In this document: piece after piece, positions 1 through 6,521 of the stretch
Layout: each line of letters begins with the position of its first letter
Numbering within the stretch: position 1 is the stretch's first letter
NCBI GenBank assembly: GCA_016880595.1
Contig: JAEHDC010000017.1
Coordinates: forward strand, 1 to 26,840
Direction: 5' to 3'
Length of the DNA stretch: 26,840 bases
Source of the DNA: Candidatus Saccharimonadota bacterium
Lineage (GTDB): Bacteria > Patescibacteriota > Saccharimonadia > Saccharimonadales > EFPC-124
Translations under genes and position numbers: made by a program
The notes under the pieces: model-generated
Database searches by the model: none
Seen by the model: the letters and a program-made list of their open reading frames with translations, nothing else
What the model was told of the DNA's origin: nothing

Positions 1-4
1 AGCC

Positions 5-35
5 AAGGCTCCGTCACATCCGACGGAGCCTTCTT
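5..35 (+). terminator. Intrinsic terminator at left edge
   Basis: A perfect 11-bp stem (5-15 with 22-32) with a 6-nt loop is followed by a short T-rich tail. It would end a plus-strand transcript entering from outside the window; the gene itself is not visible. Confidence 0.7.
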
Positions 36-44
36 AAATTTACA

Positions 45-107
45 ACAAAATAATAAAAGTGCCCCGTCAGTCACAACTAGCAAGGCACTTGTCGTGACTG
101 ACGGGGC
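45..107 (-). terminator. Intrinsic terminator of the minus-strand gene at 121-624
   Basis: A 14-bp perfect stem (61-74 with 94-107) lies just past the stop of the minus-strand gene at 121. On the minus strand it is followed by a T-rich run (complement of 45-60). Direction and spacing fit a Rho-independent terminator. Confidence 0.75.
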
Positions 108-120
108 GGAGGCAGGCTAT

Positions 121-624
121 CTAGTCGATAGCCCCAGGTCTTGGCTCAAGCACTTGGCCAGAGCTTATTGTTTGCGCACCTCTTTGCAGAAGTTGCCGGT
201 TCGTAAAAGTAGTGCAGTTACGCCCGACCGGAATATCCGCAAAGTAAGTATGCGCCTGAAATCCATCGACAAAAATCTGCCTGACGATCCGCGGCGTTTT
301 ACTACCAGCTCCAAGAGCATTTATAGCACACAACAAAGAATCTTCTGGCTCCGGAGTCAATGACTGCCTCTCATTGCAGCGATATAGCCACTCTGTAGGC
401 ATGTCCTGAATTCGATAAACACACGCAACTTCGTACAGCTTACCGTCCCTGCATCTAACAAATGAACCTGGCGCAAAGCGTAGTTTAGGCGCCTTGCCCG
501 CAGGAAGTACATTTATTATGCCACGCTCCTCCCACCCAGTTGGGCTATGAAGAGAAATCATCGGCGGCAATTGGAGCGGAACTCTACGCAAAGCCTGAGT
601 GCGTCGCCGCGGTGTATAGCTCAT
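121..624 (-). CDS. Hypothetical protein, 167 aa
   Basis: I do not recognise this family. The start at 624 is chosen because AAGGTGG lies 6 nt upstream of that ATG; a longer reading from a TTG at 651 lacks such a site. The N-terminus is basic (SYTPRRRTQALRRV). The middle holds a compact segment with FAPGSFVRCRDGKLYEV and an aromatic stretch (EWLYRC), resembling a small beta-barrel-like domain. No signal peptide or membrane segment is visible. A TATAAT at 666-671 (minus) and a terminator at 45-107 make it a single-gene unit, divergent from the hexapeptide gene at 777. Coding status is good; function is unknown. Confidence 0.6.
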   Translation of the reverse strand: MSYTPRRRTQALRRVPLQLPPMISLHSPTGWEERGIINVLPAGKAPKLRFAPGSFVRCRDGKLYEVACVYRIQDMPTEWLYRCNERQSLTPEPEDSLLCAINALGAGSKTPRIVRQIFVDGFQAHTYFADIPVGRNCTTFTNRQLLQRGAQTISSGQVLEPRPGAID

Positions 625-665
625 AACAATCCACCTTGTGCATTGGGCCAATCCGACAAATATAT

Positions 666-739
666 ATTATATCATAAGCTGCCTTGTTACGAAATAGCGT
701 AACGTTGCGCAGCCTTAAATAATATGATACAAATATAAT
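666..739. promoter_or_regulatory. Divergent promoter region with inverted repeat
   Basis: A minus-strand -10 (TATAAT, complement of 666-671) serves the gene at 624. A plus-strand TATAAT lies at 734-739 before the gene at 777. Between them is a perfect inverted repeat GTTACG-6-CGTAAC (686-703), at about the -35 position of the minus-strand promoter. This fits an operator for one or both genes; the regulator is unknown. Confidence 0.45.
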
Positions 740-776
740 GTTCTAGGATGACACGATAGGCGAATGGGGTGTTAAC

Positions 777-1535
777 GTGGTTAGCATGCAACTCCCAGGA
801 ATTAGCGGTAGACAAGTACGCGTCCAGGTTGGTGAGCGTGCAAAAATTAGCCGCACAGCAAAATTTGGTCCGGGTGTGATTATTGGCGACGATGCAACAA
901 TTGGTAATGACTGCCAGATCGGCACTCGTTGTCGACTCGACAGTAAGGTCATCGTCAGTGAACACGTCGTACTAGGCGAAGGCGTAAAGCTGCTAGATGG
1001 AAGCGCCGTGGGTGCGTATAGCCATATTGGTAGACTATCTAAAATTACAAGTTGCCATCTTGGCGAGCGAGTTGAAGTCGGGAACGAAGCACTATGCGAC
1101 TATACCACTATCGAAGATGACGTAACGATCTGCAACCACACTACCATCCACGGCTCAATCTACAAATCAATTAGCATTGGCCATAAAACGGTAATTGGGA
1201 GCCATACTTACATAAGCGACACCGTTCTGGGCAACACCACAATTGGAGATAATTGCGAAATAATAGTCAGTGCTATTGGAGAACATGTACATATTGGCAA
1301 CAATATATGTATGATGCGGGCGTCTGTGAAAGATTGCGTAAAAATTGGATCTAACACTAACGTCCACAATGCTATAATCGGGTGCTTGAGCGAGATTGGC
1401 GATCGAGTCACTGTAAGGCCATATGCTAACATTCCCAGCCATTGGTTGGTTCCAGACGACGCAATCGTCAACCACAATCCAGTATCGGAGGAAGGCCCTC
1501 CTGTCGTAATCGTTAGACCGCAACCCCGCACTTAA
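777..1535 (+). CDS. Hexapeptide-repeat (left-handed beta-helix) protein, 252 aa
   Basis: Almost the whole chain consists of imperfect hexapeptide repeats of the [LIV]-G-x4 type (for example VIIGDDATIGNDCQIG near residues 34-50), from about residue 15 to 225. This is the LpxA/GlmU-C/gamma-carbonic-anhydrase fold, typical of trimeric acyltransferases and nucleotidyl-sugar acetyltransferases. There is no N-terminal nucleotidyltransferase domain as in GlmU, so the substrate cannot be named. The tail from about 225 is proline-rich. The GTG at 777 is preferred because GGGGTG lies 7 nt upstream. A TATAAT at 734-739 is the probable -10. The stop is followed closely by two alternative hairpins (1523-1574). 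Confidence 0.75.
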   Translation: MVSMQLPGISGRQVRVQVGERAKISRTAKFGPGVIIGDDATIGNDCQIGTRCRLDSKVIVSEHVVLGEGVKLLDGSAVGAYSHIGRLSKITSCHLGERVEVGNEALCDYTTIEDDVTICNHTTIHGSIYKSISIGHKTVIGSHTYISDTVLGNTTIGDNCEIIVSAIGEHVHIGNNICMMRASVKDCVKIGSNTNVHNAIIGCLSEIGDRVTVRPYANIPSHWLVPDDAIVNHNPVSEEGPPVVIVRPQPRT

Positions 1536-1574
1536 CGGATCTGAAATGCTCCGCCAAGGTGCGGGGTATTTCAG
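1523..1574 (+). other. Two mutually exclusive hairpins at a gene end
   Basis: Segment 1541-1554 pairs with 1561-1574 (14 bp including G-T wobbles). Segment 1523-1531, inside the end of the hexapeptide gene, is perfectly complementary to 1559-1567. The two pairings share 1561-1567 and cannot coexist. There is no T tract after either, so a classical intrinsic terminator is not supported. Confidence 0.5.
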
Positions 1575-1706
1575 AAATGAGTTGGTGTACAGGAAAGGAT
1601 TTGACGCTCTTCCCCTCATTCGCGGCAAGCTGCTCCATTTGGGCCTAAAGTAGGAAAGCATTAACAGCCACAGACAGTTATCGGTTCAAGTCCCATTCAA
1701 CAAACT

Positions 1707-1744
1707 AAATTAAAACACCCAGCAAAGGCCAGGTGTTTTAATTT
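1707..1744. terminator. Bidirectional intrinsic terminator
   Basis: A perfect 13-bp stem (1707-1719 with 1732-1744) ends in TTTTAATTT on both strands. It abuts the encoded CCA end of tRNA-Leu(GAG), so it ends that minus-strand transcript and may also stop plus-strand reads from the hexapeptide gene. Confidence 0.75.
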
Positions 1745-1831
1745 GGTGCGCGAAAGAGGACTTGAACCTCCACGTCCGCAATGGACACTAGCCCCTCAAG
1801 CTAGCGCGTCTACCGATTCCGCCATTCGCGC
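1744..1831 (-). tRNA. tRNA-Leu (anticodon GAG)
   Basis: An 88-nt class II tRNA with CCA encoded. The acceptor stem is GCGCGAA/TTCGCGC. The anticodon loop TTGAGGG sits in a CTAGC/GCTAG stem and gives GAG. The long variable arm and the T arm GGTTCAAGTCC are present. It is nearly identical to tRNA-Leu(CAG) at 3661-3747 on the other strand. Confidence 0.95.
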
Positions 1832-1842
1832 ATGTCTAAAAA

Positions 1843-1871
1843 ATTATAGCAAAAAAAGGCAAAAAGATAAA
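1843..1871 (-). promoter_or_regulatory. Promoter of tRNA-Leu(GAG)
   Basis: On the minus strand TTTATC and TATAAT are separated by 17 nt. The -10 (complement of 1843-1848) ends 11 nt before the mature tRNA 5' end. The -35 touches the end of the upstream oxidase gene. Confidence 0.5.
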
Positions 1872-1873
1872 GC

Positions 1874-3514
1874 CTAGGAGCAGGGCAAATAGTCAGCCAA
1901 ATGCTCCATTGAATATTCTTTGCGCATTATGCTGGCTAGTTCTTTTTGAGTTACGTCAATCTTCACCCCTGTATTTAGCGTACCGTAAGGATCAAATGCG
2001 CTTTTAATTTGCTGGAAAATCTTGTACATCTCTTTGCCATAAACGTCTGGCAAGTATGGTGCGCGCAGACGACCGTCGCCGTGCTCAGCATTAGTGCTGC
2101 CACCCAGCTTGACTACTATCTCATAATATTCATCCATAATTTTGGTGACTTTTTGGCGGTCGCTAATAGAAGCCAGGTCTAAGAACGGCTGCATGTGCAG
2201 GTTAGCATCGCCGGCGTGACCCCAAACGGCAGCCTCAAGACCGTATTTTTGGAAGAGTGCGTAAGTCTTGGCTATTAGTTCGGCAAATTTTTCGCGTGGG
2301 ACAATGCCATCCTCAATAATCGGCAACGCCTTCTTCTTCCCTTCTGTATGCCACATCAAAAGCGCTGCACTGTGGCGAATTGCCCAAAGTCGCTGCTGCT
2401 CATCATAGTCTTGAGTTTCCATAAAAGTCATTTGCGATTTTTTAAGCGCCTTGCGCACAGTCTTGGCCTTTTTCTTTTGCACGTTATTTTTGTCGTCAAA
2501 TTCAGCCAACAACACAAAAGGCGGATATGGCTTTTCTACAATGTTCTTTAAACGATTTGGAGAAATCTTATCCACATAGTCAAGTAAGTTTTTATCCACA
2601 ATTTCGAGTGCGCTTGGCCCAACTTTTTGCAAAGCCTCAACAACGTCAGTAATATCCTGCGCGCTTTGGACGTCAATTTTAAACAGCGTAGTTTGGGCAT
2701 TATATGGCTCCAACCGCACAATTGCCTCTGTTATTATGCCTAGCGTGCCTTGCGATCCGATGAAGAGCGGCGTCAAATCAACCGAACCATCCATGCGCCG
2801 CACGTCAGAAATTGCATAACCTGCCGTATTTTTTGAAACATCTGGTAGACCACTGCGCTCTTGAACTAAATCCCAGTTGTCTGATATGATTCCATCAACT
2901 TGACGGTAAATTTCGCCCTCAAAAGTAGTGTAGCCCTTACGCTTTTCTAGCTCGCGCTTGTTGATCCGGCCGGTTTGAATTACCTCACCATTTGCTAAGA
3001 CTACCTCCAAACTAACAATATACCCGCGCATTGAGCCATATTTTACGGTCTTTTCTCCAGATGAATTATTGGCAATTGCGCCGCCCAAAGTGGCGTAGGC
3101 AATTGAGCTTGGATACGGCGGCAAGAATAAGCCGTGCGTTTCCATGGCCTGCTGGAATGCCAAAAAATTGAGGCCAGGTTGCATTCGCGCCAGCCGCTGC
3201 TTAATGTCTACCTCAAGCAGACGATTCATATGCGCCGGAAAAACCAACGCAACCCCCTTACCAATTGCCGCACCAGTCTGGTCACTGCCGCGCCCGCGAG
3301 CCGTTATTGGCAGCACGTGCTTTTTTTCTGCCAGTTGCCAAGCAAAACGCGCAACTTTGCGGACATCCTGAATATTCTTGGGGTAAACAACCATGCTTGG
3401 CGTAACTTTAAAGATACTGCCGTCGGTGGCAAAATAATCCCGCACGCTAGAATCGGTCAAAACTTCCCCTAAAATGTGCTCTTGTAGATAACTAGCAACT
3501 TTATTCACCTGCAA
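1874..3514 (-). CDS. FAD-linked oxidase (D-lactate dehydrogenase/glycolate oxidase type), 546 aa
   Basis: The protein is a VAO-type flavoprotein. Residues about 36-270 form the PCMH-type FAD-binding domain: ARGRGSDQTG near 72-81, a TLGGAIANNSSG loop near 142-153, and FIGSQGTLGIITEA near 251-264. The rest is an FAD-oxidase C-terminal domain with histidine-rich motifs GHAGDANLH (432-440) and EHGDGRLR (477-484). Such enzymes oxidise 2-hydroxy acids such as D-lactate or glycolate to 2-oxo acids. No Fe-S domain is fused, and the acceptor is not evident. No membrane segment is seen. The start is uncertain: TTG at 3514 follows GAGGG by about 4 nt, and an in-frame GTG lies at 3508. A palindrome at 3531-3550 overlaps the likely promoter. 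The exact substrate is inference. Confidence 0.85.
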   Translation of the reverse strand: MQVNKVASYLQEHILGEVLTDSSVRDYFATDGSIFKVTPSMVVYPKNIQDVRKVARFAWQLAEKKHVLPITARGRGSDQTGAAIGKGVALVFPAHMNRLLEVDIKQRLARMQPGLNFLAFQQAMETHGLFLPPYPSSIAYATLGGAIANNSSGEKTVKYGSMRGYIVSLEVVLANGEVIQTGRINKRELEKRKGYTTFEGEIYRQVDGIISDNWDLVQERSGLPDVSKNTAGYAISDVRRMDGSVDLTPLFIGSQGTLGIITEAIVRLEPYNAQTTLFKIDVQSAQDITDVVEALQKVGPSALEIVDKNLLDYVDKISPNRLKNIVEKPYPPFVLLAEFDDKNNVQKKKAKTVRKALKKSQMTFMETQDYDEQQRLWAIRHSAALLMWHTEGKKKALPIIEDGIVPREKFAELIAKTYALFQKYGLEAAVWGHAGDANLHMQPFLDLASISDRQKVTKIMDEYYEIVVKLGGSTNAEHGDGRLRAPYLPDVYGKEMYKIFQQIKSAFDPYGTLNTGVKIDVTQKELASIMRKEYSMEHLADYLPCS

Positions 3515-3530
3515 CGGCCCTCACTTACTC

Positions 3531-3550
3531 TTATGCTTATAATAGCATAA
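3531..3550. promoter_or_regulatory. Palindromic operator candidate upstream of the FAD oxidase
   Basis: TTATGCT-6-AGCATAA is a perfect inverted repeat. Its AT-rich centre reads like a -10 on the minus strand (TATTAT/TATAAG). A repressor bound here would cover the oxidase promoter. Confidence 0.4.
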
Positions 3551-3612
3551 CAAATTTATATTAAACAGATCCAGACTTTTATATATTTTAAAGATATCTT
3601 TGTTGTTTTTAC

Positions 3613-3641
3613 TTGATTTTTTACTTGCAAACAAGTAATAT
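3613..3641 (+). promoter_or_regulatory. Promoter of tRNA-Leu(CAG)
   Basis: TTGATT (3613-3618), a 17-nt spacer and TAATAT (3636-3641). The spacer contains an inverted repeat, TACTTG-CAAA-CAAGTA. Transcription would begin about 13 nt before the mature tRNA. Confidence 0.55.
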
Positions 3642-3660
3642 TATTGCATAGATCCCACAT

Positions 3661-3747
3661 GCGCGAGTGGCGGAATTGGTAGACGCGCTAGCTTCAGGTG
3701 CTAGTGTCCCTCGGGACGTGGAGGTTCAAGTCCTCTTTCGCGCACCA
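3661..3747 (+). tRNA. tRNA-Leu (anticodon CAG); likely integration site
   Basis: An 87-nt class II tRNA with encoded CCA. The anticodon loop TTCAGGT in a CTAGC/GCTAG stem gives CAG. The T arm and the acceptor end GCGCACCA are intact. The serine recombinase reading frame runs from the right directly up to and into its 3' end. This is the expected arrangement when an element has inserted at the tRNA 3' end and restored it. Confidence 0.95.
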
Positions 3748-3994
3748 ATGAAACTTTTTTATTATGAGCGAGCTTAAACAGCTCGTTGACCTCTGGAATT
3801 TCAGCTATTGCCTGTGTTCCACAAGCTACTGTAGCGTAGCTTGGAACCTGGTTGAATAATACACCAAAATATTTGGCTTTAAGAACTGGATTACAGTGGT
3901 CAACAAGCAACTCTTTCATGTGTTCCACATAGTATTTGGTATATTTCAAGATGGTCGGTATGTCGGCGGTTTTTTTTGGTTGCTGTTTCTTCAT
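3701..3994 (-). pseudogene. C-terminal part of the serine recombinase, shifted frame
   Basis: This frame carries the expected recombinase C-terminus (KYTKYYVEHMKELL, then KYFGVLFNQVPSY and a terminal NELFKL). It lies in a different frame from the 3900-4997 segment. The two join if the run of eight T at 3970-3977 is read as seven. The frame then continues through the boundary into the antisense of tRNA-Leu(CAG) (RERGLEPPRPEGH) and stops at 3701. The native stop is therefore supplied by the target tRNA, which fits an insertion edge near 3748. Confidence 0.6.
3714..3748. repeat. 35-bp inverted repeat shared by the two tRNA-Leu genes
   Basis: Positions 3714-3748 equal the reverse complement of 1743-1777 over 35 nt (3' part of the variable arm, T arm, acceptor and CCA). 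The full tRNA genes differ at only a few places outside the variable arm. The two copies face each other around the FAD oxidase gene. Confidence 0.85.
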
Positions 3995-4997
3995 TCTTGG
4001 TTTCTAGGTTGGTAATTTCTTGCTCCAATTTCACTACATCTTCCTCCATGTATTTGATTGCTGTTTGTGAGTTTACGATTTTCATTTTGTTTACGATAAC
4101 TTTTATCTCCGATTCCAGCTCCTCGCGCCTTTTGGCGTAGTTTTCTTTGTCGGTGTCAACTTGTGCTTGCCTTTTCTTCCAGACGGCAATAACGGCTTCC
4201 ATGACTTCGTTAAAGCGTTCAGGCTTGACAGTAACGCGCTCTATAAACTCGCTCACAGCAGCGTCAAAATCCTTTCTTGGAACTCTAAAGTAATGACCGT
4301 GATGGCTGCAATGGTAGGCAGGGTAGTATTTGCCAAGCCTGCCGCGCGAAGCACTGCCTAGAAGCAAATGGTTGCACTCTGGACAGCATATTACTTTGCG
4401 ATAGGGAAACTCATTGTTGAACACATTTTTCTTGACGAATTTTGGGTTCTTTGGGGCTTCGCCAACTACTGGATGGTCTGGGTCACTTGGGTCAATTGTA
4501 ATTTGAATCTTACCGCGATTTGCAGCGTTAAACAGCTCTATAGAAACCAAGCCAGCAAATTTACATTTTACTGGCTTTTCGCCTGTCCATTTCTCTGTAT
4601 TAACTCCGGCGTAGATGGTTTTCTTAATATAGGCACGCAGTAGTTTACTGGTCATCGGTTTGCCACCAGTTTGGCGGGCAACCCTTGTGCGGTCATGTTT
4701 GTCGCGTACAATTTTTACTGGCGTTTTAAACCCTAGACGGTTCATTTCTTGTGCTATTTGTTCGTCACTTAAAGTGCCTTGAGATCTAAGTTCGTACATC
4801 CTTTTTATGATTTGCCCTTCGCTGGGCAGTTCTGCAAGGATAGTGCGCTTGCCATTATTGGTTTCGATTTTGTCAGTTTTATAGCCGTATGGTGCGCTGC
4901 GCGACCAATAGCCGAGTTGTGTATAGCGTATCTCTGAGCCGATCATGCGAGTCAAAATATCTCGTACTTCATCTTTTGCGCGTTCGGCCTCCAACAA
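3900..4997 (-). CDS. Large serine recombinase, central part (recombinase and zinc-ribbon domains)
   Basis: This holds the DNA-binding part of a large serine recombinase. It opens with the linker helix LEAERAKDEVRDILTRMIG, followed by the recombinase domain (LGYWSRSAPYGYKTD; LRSQGTLSDEQIAQEMNRLG). A zinc ribbon follows (CPECNHLLLGSASRGRLGKY, then CSHHGHYF), then a long coiled coil rich in K/E. The catalytic domain lies in another frame at 4999-5433. The frames join if the G run at 5014-5018 is four rather than five bases, giving WSVHTPSRKTELLEAERAKDE across the joint. The last residues of this frame (after ETATKK) are out of frame relative to the family; the true C-terminus is at 3701-3994. 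As given the gene is broken; corrected, it would encode an integrase of about 570 residues. Confidence 0.8.
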   Translation of the reverse strand: MLEAERAKDEVRDILTRMIGSEIRYTQLGYWSRSAPYGYKTDKIETNNGKRTILAELPSEGQIIKRMYELRSQGTLSDEQIAQEMNRLGFKTPVKIVRDKHDRTRVARQTGGKPMTSKLLRAYIKKTIYAGVNTEKWTGEKPVKCKFAGLVSIELFNAANRGKIQITIDPSDPDHPVVGEAPKNPKFVKKNVFNNEFPYRKVICCPECNHLLLGSASRGRLGKYYPAYHCSHHGHYFRVPRKDFDAAVSEFIERVTVKPERFNEVMEAVIAVWKKRQAQVDTDKENYAKRREELESEIKVIVNKMKIVNSQTAIKYMEEDVVKLEQEITNLETKNEETATKKNRRHTDHLEIYQILCGTHERVAC

Positions 4998-4998
4998 T

Positions 4999-5433
4999 TC
5001 AGTTTTGCGTGATGGGGGTATGAACGCTCCAACGGTATTTCATACCTAGATGTTCAAGGGTATTCACTTTTGTATTGTTAATGACGCCGTACATGTCCTC
5101 AAGGTCAATGTCGTGCGGCTCAAGTTGACACTTTAATAAATCGTAAGCAGTAGCTCCGGCACGAGTAAAACGGTCAATCGACTTAATTAACACGACTTTA
5201 ACGTTATTTTTTGGATTTACGGCATAGTCTATCACATGCTGCATGGGCTGAACCGCGCCAGATGCGGATTCCAAATAGCTTAGAATTTCTACAAGTTCAA
5301 TCCCGTGCAAAGAAGCATAGCGTTTGCCCTGTTCTATTTGGGCTTCTGGTGAGTCGCCGTCAATGCCTTGCCCTGTAGTAGAAACCCGTACCGCCAGTAC
5401 ACCCCTACGTTGCTTTTGGGTGTCGTACGTCAT
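4999..5433 (-). CDS. Serine recombinase, N-terminal catalytic domain
   Basis: This is the resolvase/invertase-type catalytic domain of the element's integrase. The nucleophile is Ser18 in AVRVSTTGQ, and the conserved arginines lie in KSIDRFTR. It would cut and strand-exchange attP and attB. The reading frame closes right after WSVHTP, where relatives continue into the linker helix; one extra base in the 5-G run at 5014-5018 explains the stop. The ATG at 5433 overlaps the stop of the small upstream gene (ATGA), so the two are translationally coupled. Whether it is functional depends on whether the frameshift is real. Confidence 0.8.
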   Translation of the reverse strand: MTYDTQKQRRGVLAVRVSTTGQGIDGDSPEAQIEQGKRYASLHGIELVEILSYLESASGAVQPMQHVIDYAVNPKNNVKVVLIKSIDRFTRAGATAYDLLKCQLEPHDIDLEDMYGVINNTKVNTLEHLGMKYRWSVHTPITQN

Positions 5434-5606
5434 ATGCCCGCGCTTTCAATCGCTTGCAACAAAGGCGAGCCATCGGCCGTATCATCAAGAATGCGGTTCA
5501 CGATAAGATTAGCTAGGAATTCTATGCGTTGCTCGGTACTAAAGTTAATAGTGTCGGGCGATGCTATTGAATCCTCGTCGTTTGTTGGTCTTTGAACTCT
5601 CCCCAT
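5430..5606 (-). CDS. Small protein coupled to the serine recombinase, 58 aa
   Basis: A 58-residue ORF with ATG at 5606 and GAGG 9 nt upstream. Its stop overlaps the recombinase start (ATGA at 5430-5433). The C-terminal half reads STEQRIEFLANLIVNRILDD followed by GSPLLQAIE, a predicted amphipathic helix pair. From memory, similar small ORFs ending in a STEQRIEFIANLI-type helix precede CPR serine recombinases. It could be an accessory or directionality factor, but that role is inference. Confidence 0.65.
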   Translation of the reverse strand: MGRVQRPTNDEDSIASPDTINFSTEQRIEFLANLIVNRILDDTADGSPLLQAIESAGI

Positions 5607-5704
5607 TACGTTTACCCTCGTTTAGCTTGGATTTTTGCCAAAGCAAATAAGCCTCAGCGGTTAGCTCAGGGTTCTTTAACAATCGGCTACAACTAACGTT
5701 AGGG

Positions 5705-5905
5705 TTACGGCTTAGCGGAGTTTTTTGGCTCTGCACTGCTGGACGATTCTTTTTTGATGAGCGCTTTAAGCTCCTCATCTTCGTTAGCTAGCAGATGCAG
5801 GACAAACTCCGTTAAGGTCATACCGCGACCATAGGCTACTGCCTTGGCGCGGTTCACGACCTCGGTGCTTGCGTTAATCTGAAGGCGTGGACGTACTGGT
5901 GCCAT
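5705..5905 (-). CDS. Ribbon-helix-helix DNA-binding protein, 66 aa
   Basis: The sequence reads as a beta strand (RPRLQINAS) followed by two helices (EVVNRAKAVAYGRG and LTEFVLHLLANED), the Arc/MetJ ribbon-helix-helix pattern. A charged tail follows (KALIKKESSSSAEPK). Such proteins act as plasmid repressors or relaxosome accessory proteins. The start at 5905 is 6 nt downstream of a TACAAT -10, suggesting a leaderless message. A palindrome TTGTACTACAA (5913-5923) overlaps that -10 and recurs as a 10-mer at 6353-6362, so autoregulation is plausible. About 98 nt without a clear gene separates it from the small gene at 5606. Confidence 0.65.
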   Translation of the reverse strand: MAPVRPRLQINASTEVVNRAKAVAYGRGMTLTEFVLHLLANEDEELKALIKKESSSSAEPKNSAKP

Positions 5906-5912
5906 GCACCCA

Positions 5913-5923
5913 TTGTACTACAA
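5913..5923. promoter_or_regulatory. Operator overlapping the RHH-gene promoter
   Basis: TTGTACTACAA is an odd palindrome (TTGTA-N-TACAA). On the minus strand it contains the TACAAT -10 of the RHH gene, with a candidate -35 (TTGGAG) 18 nt upstream. The same ten bases occur at 6353-6362. Confidence 0.45.
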
Positions 5924-5940
5924 GTGCTACAAAGCCTCCA

Positions 5941-5972
5941 AAGGAGGGGTGGTTAAAAAACCATCCCTCCTT
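5941..5972 (-). terminator. Strong stem-loop at the end of the DUF2958 gene
   Basis: A 14-bp stem with one wobble (5941-5954 with 5959-5972) and a 4-nt loop contains the stop codon of the DUF2958 gene. No T tract follows the stem, though Ts fall in the loop on the minus strand. It is probably a terminator or mRNA-stabilising structure separating this gene from the RHH gene. Confidence 0.5.
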
Positions 5973-6282
5973 GTCCAAATGCCGCAAGGTCTTTGACGCG
6001 CGTTGGACGGAAGAATATATCTCGCTCGACATGCAACCCAAGCGGCCCCGTAACTTGGCTGATCTCCGAAAGTGAGAAGTAGCCAAATTCCGCCTCATGG
6101 CCATCCACTAGCCCCCAACAAGTAGCATCGCCGTCAAATTCAATCACATACCACGTCCAATTCGACGCAGGGTGAAAAAATTTAGCCTGTGCGATTTTTT
6201 CCTCCAGCGATTTATGCTCGGTGCCGTAAAGTTTGGGCAACTTATTTGCCAAACTTTTACTCATCAGACTAACATGCCCCAT
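5953..6282 (-). CDS. DUF2958 family protein, 109 aa
   Basis: The core matches DUF2958 as I know it: LPKLYGTE near the N-terminus, KFFHPASNWTWYVIEFDGD, GLVDGHEAEFGYFSLSEI, then GLHVERDIFF. DUF2958 proteins are common on plasmids and integrative elements; their biochemical role is unknown. The start at 6282 has GGAGGG 6 nt upstream, a strong site. The gene is divergent from the replication-relaxation gene across an AT-rich 239-nt region (6283-6521) that carries the palindrome at 6345-6362. Confidence 0.8.
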   Translation of the reverse strand: MGHVSLMSKSLANKLPKLYGTEHKSLEEKIAQAKFFHPASNWTWYVIEFDGDATCWGLVDGHEAEFGYFSLSEISQVTGPLGLHVERDIFFRPTRVKDLAAFGQGGMVF

Positions 6283-6344
6283 ATATTACCCTCCGATTAA
6301 TTGTTTAGCCGAATTGTTAAAGTACCAATTGCTTATGTACTTAT

Positions 6345-6362
6345 TGTAGTATTTGTACTACA
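6345..6362. promoter_or_regulatory. Operator candidate between divergent genes
   Basis: TGTAGTA-TTTG-TACTACA is a perfect 7-bp inverted repeat in the 239-nt region between the DUF2958 and replication-relaxation genes. Its right arm lies in a 10-mer (TTGTACTACA) identical to the RHH-gene operator at 5913-5922. The rest of the region is AT-rich and I see no gene in it. Confidence 0.45.
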
Positions 6363-6521
6363 CAAGAACAAGGTTTTGCCCATCATTTCTTGTTGTGATA
6401 TATACAAAATAACTGCATTTCTCGAATTGCATCTATCTTTACTTTTCTACCTCTTTTTTCTCTTCTTTACTTTCCCTCTTCCTTAATATATAAATATAGG
6501 AAAGAAAGTGAGCATAAAGCA

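Noticed and set aside
1167..1661. Minus-strand 164-aa frame opposite the hexapeptide gene
   Set aside because: Antisense shadow of a regular hexapeptide-repeat gene, whose repeats explain the open frame.
1575..1706. Possible tRNA or tmRNA 3' end (a GGTTCAAGTCC T-loop-like string at 1683-1693 just before a terminator)
   Set aside because: The T stem has a mismatch, no 5' acceptor partner or D arm can be found at a workable distance, and no CCA follows. At best a tRNA remnant.
5545..5778. Minus-strand 77-aa frame overlapping the RHH gene and the small recombinase partner
   Set aside because: It overlaps both better-supported genes in another frame, has no ribosome site and a low-complexity N-terminus. 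The part SRLLKNPELTAEAYLLWQKS looks protein-like, but I cannot support it.
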